In this document: positions 60,784-64,000 of the stretch, one piece after another
Numbering within the stretch: position 1 is the first letter of the stretch
Layout of the letters: each line of letters starts with the position of its first letter
Assembly: GCA_947494925.1 (NCBI GenBank)
Contig: CANLWS010000003.1
Span: forward strand, 186,001-250,000
DNA from: an uncultured Alteromonadaceae bacterium
Lineage (GTDB): Bacteria; Pseudomonadota; Gammaproteobacteria; Enterobacterales; Alteromonadaceae
Length of the DNA stretch: 64,000 nt
Direction of reading: 5' to 3'
Notes under the pieces: model-generated
What the model saw: the letters and a program-made list of their open reading frames with translations, nothing else
What the model was told of the DNA's origin: nothing
The model's database searches: none
Translations under genes and position numbers: made by a program

Positions 60784-63060
60784 ATGAGAACACTTTTTAC
60801 AACAAAACGAATCAGTCAGGCGGTAACCTTCGCTCTGCTAAGCACCAGTCTGGCGACCTCGCCCTTTGTTTTTGCTCAGGATGCCGAAACGGAAGAAGAG
60901 AATGACGGCATAGAACATATAGAAGTAACGTCCCGGAATCGGAAGGAAACCCTGAACAAAATCCCTATTTCAGTGTTGTCATATAGTTTAAAAGATATTG
61001 AACAGGCAGGCCTCGAAGACATTAACGATATTGCTGCCAACGCAATTGGTTTTTCCATGGAGAAAACCTTTGGTCGTCAATCTGATATTCCTGTTATCCG
61101 TGGAGTTTCCTGGATACCTGGCTTCGGTTCACAAAAGGCTTCCTACTTTATCGATGGGGTGTTTTTTAGTGGATCAATTCAAAGTTTACCCTTGGATCTT
61201 ATCGAGCGGGTCGAGGTCGTTAAAGGGCCGCAAAGTGCTTTATATGGTCGCAGAACATTTTCTGGTGCAATCAACTATATCACCCGCAGGCCAACCGACG
61301 AATTAAGCGGTTATGGTAAAGTCACCTTGGGTCAGAACGGAAAACAAGAATTTAGTGTAGGTGTGTCAAAGAAACTGAATGATCTTTTTGCATTCCGTGC
61401 TTCTTATACTTACGACGACTACGATAGTGAGTTTGAAAATACCCAACCCAATGGTCCCGAGGTAGGTGGAGAAAATAGCAAGTCGGCAATGTTGGGTCTT
61501 TATTTTACACCCAGCAAATATACTGACATCTCGCTCAATTACATCTGGAATAAAAACGATGATGAGCACACGGTTTTCCAATTCCAACCTGGTAGTGAAA
61601 ATAACTGTTTCCTTGATACCCGAGCTTACTACTGTGGTGAAGCACAACGTAATTTGCCTGTTAGCGTAGGCGGCGTTTTGGATAAAGATGAATACGGTTT
61701 ACGAACCGAAAGAGAACACCTGAGCTTTAAACTGAATCATTACTTTGATTTCGGTACGTTGACCTGGATAAGTGGCTTCAACAGCTATGAATCTGAGAAT
61801 GGTATCGACCAAACGTATGCAGGCTACGAGCAGGCATTTAGTTTTGGTTTCTTTAGTGGTGGGCCTTTCTTGGGCCCAGCGACTGCCTGGCACACGCTGG
61901 ACCGTGGCGCTTCAGATGAATACAGTCACGAAATTCGTTTCAGCTCCGAGGCTTTGGATGACCGTTTGCTTTGGTCCGTTGGCGCCTATTTGTGGCATGA
62001 CGAAGATGATCCTGAAAATGCCGATTCCTTTGTTAGTGAGCGCGATAACACTGCAATTATGGGTATGGTTTCCTACGACTTTACCGACGATTTCAGCCTT
62101 TCCGTTGAAGCCCGTCGCTCAGAAGATGAAGTCTCTACTCAGGCCTATGACACTCTCATTAACACACCGGGGTTCGAAAATATCAGCAATGAATTTACCA
62201 GTACAACGACGCGGGTAATTGCCGAGTACGATATCAATGCTGATACCTTGGTTTACCTCACCCGCGCGGAAGGTAACAGTCCCGGTAACTTCAATACAAA
62301 TTCGCTGTTACCTGCTGATTTGGTTGTGGTGGAAGAAGAGGAAATGGTGATGTATGAGTTAGGTCTCAAATCAACCATTTTAGATGGGGCTCTTTATTAT
62401 TCTGCCGCAATATACAGTATGGATTGGGATAAACAGCAATTGACAGACAGCTTTCAACCGCCAGGGGATGAGTTGCCTGTTTCATATACGTCAAATGCAG
62501 GTGAAACCGAAATAAAAGGGCTGGAAATCCAAGGTAAGTGGATGGTCAATGATAACATCGACGTTGATTTTGGCTGGTCGCGGACAGATGCAGAGTTTGT
62601 CGAATTATACGATAGCAACCAGTGTCGATTGTTTGCACCTGGTGGCTCCTCTGCCTTTTGCTCTGATCCTGGTAATCTTCGGGAATTTGGCGATGTAGCG
62701 GGAAACACGCCTCCACAAGTACCCAAAAACGAGGTATTGCTGGCGGTAAACTTCAACGCGCCAATGAATGATGACTGGGAAGTATTCGGTCGAATGGACT
62801 ACAGCTACGATTCGACCCGTTATGCACACATTCATAATTTGATCGAAACGGGTTCCAAGAAGACAGTAAATGTCAGGTTTGGCGCACAATATAATGATTG
62901 GCGGGTGACGGCATTTGTACGTAATCTGACTGACGATGACACGCCCACTTATGTGTTCCGTTACATCGACGCGCAGAGCTTTGCTTTTTCTTCCAGAGCC
63001 TTCCCTATTGCGCCCAGACGCGGCAGAGAATTTGGCGTGACAGCAACTTATACTTTTTAA
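60784..63060 (+). CDS. TonB-dependent receptor, second copy
   Basis: 758 residues. Signal peptide (RTLFTTKRISQAVTFALLST to about VFA); TonB box EHIEVTSRNRKE; plug motif SDIPVIRGVSWIPG, RVEVVKGPQSALYGRRTFSGAINYITRRP; barrel ends in GVTATYTF. It is a paralogue of the receptor at 53261-55729 and shares its regulatory sites. The family takes up large or scarce molecules across the outer membrane with TonB energy. Substrate unknown. A terminator follows at 63078. Confidence 0.93.
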   Translation: MRTLFTTKRISQAVTFALLSTSLATSPFVFAQDAETEEENDGIEHIEVTSRNRKETLNKIPISVLSYSLKDIEQAGLEDINDIAANAIGFSMEKTFGRQSDIPVIRGVSWIPGFGSQKASYFIDGVFFSGSIQSLPLDLIERVEVVKGPQSALYGRRTFSGAINYITRRPTDELSGYGKVTLGQNGKQEFSVGVSKKLNDLFAFRASYTYDDYDSEFENTQPNGPEVGGENSKSAMLGLYFTPSKYTDISLNYIWNKNDDEHTVFQFQPGSENNCFLDTRAYYCGEAQRNLPVSVGGVLDKDEYGLRTEREHLSFKLNHYFDFGTLTWISGFNSYESENGIDQTYAGYEQAFSFGFFSGGPFLGPATAWHTLDRGASDEYSHEIRFSSEALDDRLLWSVGAYLWHDEDDPENADSFVSERDNTAIMGMVSYDFTDDFSLSVEARRSEDEVSTQAYDTLINTPGFENISNEFTSTTTRVIAEYDINADTLVYLTRAEGNSPGNFNTNSLLPADLVVVEEEEMVMYELGLKSTILDGALYYSAAIYSMDWDKQQLTDSFQPPGDELPVSYTSNAGETEIKGLEIQGKWMVNDNIDVDFGWSRTDAEFVELYDSNQCRLFAPGGSSAFCSDPGNLREFGDVAGNTPPQVPKNEVLLAVNFNAPMNDDWEVFGRMDYSYDSTRYAHIHNLIETGSKKTVNVRFGAQYNDWRVTAFVRNLTDDDTPTYVFRYIDAQSFAFSSRAFPIAPRRGREFGVTATYTF

Positions 63061-63077
63061 TCAGGTTGATATAGAAA

Positions 63078-63105
63078 AGCGGGCCATCAGGCTCGCTTTT
63101 GTTTT
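63078..63105 (+). terminator. Terminator after TonB receptor 2
   Basis: AGCGGGCC (63078-63085) pairs with GGCTCGCT (63090-63097) with one G-U pair, loop ATCA, followed by TTTGTTTT. It lies 18 bases after the stop codon. Confidence 0.85.
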
Positions 63106-63126
63106 ATAGCCATTGCAGGTGAGGAA

Positions 63127-64000
63127 ATGAAACGACGTACGGCGCTTAAAGGGTTAGCGGCATTGTCTGCCACTACACTTCTCCCTGCTTTTGCCAAAAC
63201 GACTCAGATTTATGATGTGATTGTTATTGGAGCGGGACTTTCTGGGTTAATAAGTGCTTACCACCTTGAACGGTCAGGTTATAAAGTATTGGTGCTTGAA
63301 GCCCGCAATCGCGTGGGTGGCAGAATTCTGACACTGAACAATTTACCATGGCAACCGGAGGCTGGGGGACAGCAAATAGGCATGGGATATGGCTATATGC
63401 GGACCTTGGCTGCACAATTTGATTTACCACTAGGTTCACTTGGCGATTTTGCCAGAAATACTCGCTATCTGATCGGCGGACAACAGATTACCCCAGGGGA
63501 ATGGCCGCAGCATCCTCTGAATAAGTTAGATAAACATGAGAAAGATATATTGCCCTCCAGGCTTTATTTTCACTATCTACGCAATAGCCCTGCATTGGCT
63601 TACCCGTCAGATTGGACTCTCGGCAAACACGCAGATCTGGACAGGTCCATGGAGCAGCACTTACGTGAGTTAGGTGCTTCAGATATGGCGATACACCTGA
63701 TGAATGCCAACCTGAACGCTAATAACCTCGCACAATTATCTGCTGCAGATGCTTCCTATCGTCTTGCGTTGGCAATGACGGGTGGCAGACAATCCCATAG
63801 AATTGAAGGTGGCAACAGTTTATTGACGGATAGGTTGGCAGCCAATATCAAGTCAGACATTCATCTGTGTAAACCTGTATCCAGAATCTCGGACAAAGAT
63901 AAAGTGACTATTCATTGTGCAGATGGAAGCCGCTTTGTCTCTGGCAAATGCATAGTCACCGTGCCTTTTTCAGTGCTAAGAGAAATGGAAATTGATGGGG
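63127..64000 (+). CDS. Tat-exported flavin monoamine oxidase-like protein (partial)
   Basis: The gene begins at ATG 63127 (GAGGAA just before) and runs off the right edge after 291 codons. The N-terminus is a twin-arginine signal (MKRRTALKGLAALSATTLLPAFA). The FAD-binding motif VIVIGAGLSGLISAYHLERSGYKVLVLEARNRVGGRI is that of the amine-oxidase superfamily, followed by the EAGGQQIGMGYGYM stretch. The C-terminal half is outside the window. The family oxidises amines or related substrates with oxygen. Export is unusual for bacterial enzymes of this group but known in some actinobacterial and marine proteins. Confidence 0.84.
   Translation, partial: MKRRTALKGLAALSATTLLPAFAKTTQIYDVIVIGAGLSGLISAYHLERSGYKVLVLEARNRVGGRILTLNNLPWQPEAGGQQIGMGYGYMRTLAAQFDLPLGSLGDFARNTRYLIGGQQITPGEWPQHPLNKLDKHEKDILPSRLYFHYLRNSPALAYPSDWTLGKHADLDRSMEQHLRELGASDMAIHLMNANLNANNLAQLSAADASYRLALAMTGGRQSHRIEGGNSLLTDRLAANIKSDIHLCKPVSRISDKDKVTIHCADGSRFVSGKCIVTVPFSVLREMEIDG

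Overview
The window looks like chromosomal DNA of a marine gammaproteobacterium, most likely an Alteromonadales-type organism. The basis is an E. coli-type class I adenylate cyclase, the EF-P paralogue EfpL/YeiP, an HscC-type Hsp70 with a J-like partner, a PEP-CTERM protein and large TonB-dependent receptors. This placement is inferred from gene content only. I saw no phage, transposase, CRISPR array, rRNA or tRNA.

Layout. 1-9.7 kb: amidase end (cut by the window), class I adenylate cyclase, PEP-CTERM protein behind a sigma-54-like promoter, VOC protein, enoyl-CoA hydratase/thioesterase pair, DUF1838 protein, TerB/DUF533 protein, serine-hydrolase lipoprotein, arginase-family enzyme. 9.7-14.2 kb: cysteine-synthase-like enzyme divergent from an Lrp regulator, orphan solute-binding protein, SDR, second serine hydrolase. 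14.4-19.5 kb: a leftward operon (isochorismatase-fold amidohydrolase and two NodB/PuuE-type deacetylases) divergent from a rightward operon (unknown protein, methyltransferase, small protein), with a perfect TTGAT-N4-ATCAA site between them. 19.7-25.5 kb: HscC-like Hsp70 with a J-like membrane protein, PhnD-like binding protein, DUF1993, EfpL, DHFR-like protein.

25.6-36.4 kb is a long rightward catabolic operon: HapK-like protein, SDR, third NodB/PuuE-type hydrolase, CitE-type lyase, MaoC hydratase, acyl-CoA dehydrogenase, two class III CoA-transferases, CpeT-like lipoprotein, sodium/solute symporter, outer-membrane protein, ABA4-like membrane protein. It is followed by a leftward Tat-exported intradiol dioxygenase, an esterase and a TauE permease. 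39-53 kb holds a TPR sensor kinase and response regulator, a Sel1-repeat protein, small enzymes, intergenic repeats including a MITE-like element, and a 1502-residue PAS/coiled-coil protein with three 74-residue repeats. 53-64 kb holds two paralogous TonB-dependent receptors around a cluster of four exported VOC proteins and a Crp/Fnr-family regulator, and ends inside a Tat-exported flavin amine oxidase.

The main system-level signal is a shared palindrome, AATTTGTCCGKACAAATT, at four places: over the promoter of the 25.6 kb catabolic operon, in front of both TonB receptors, and between the divergent VOC genes. FNR-type boxes also precede both receptors and the isochorismatase operon, and the local Crp/Fnr protein has an FNR-type recognition helix but no Fe-S cysteines. 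Together these suggest one regulon for uptake, periplasmic processing and intracellular breakdown of a specific, still unknown compound. The enzyme set fits imide or amide hydrolysis, CoA activation of a short dicarboxylic acid, then dehydrogenation, hydration and lyase cleavage. A pigment-derived substrate such as a tetrapyrrole fragment is a speculative possibility.
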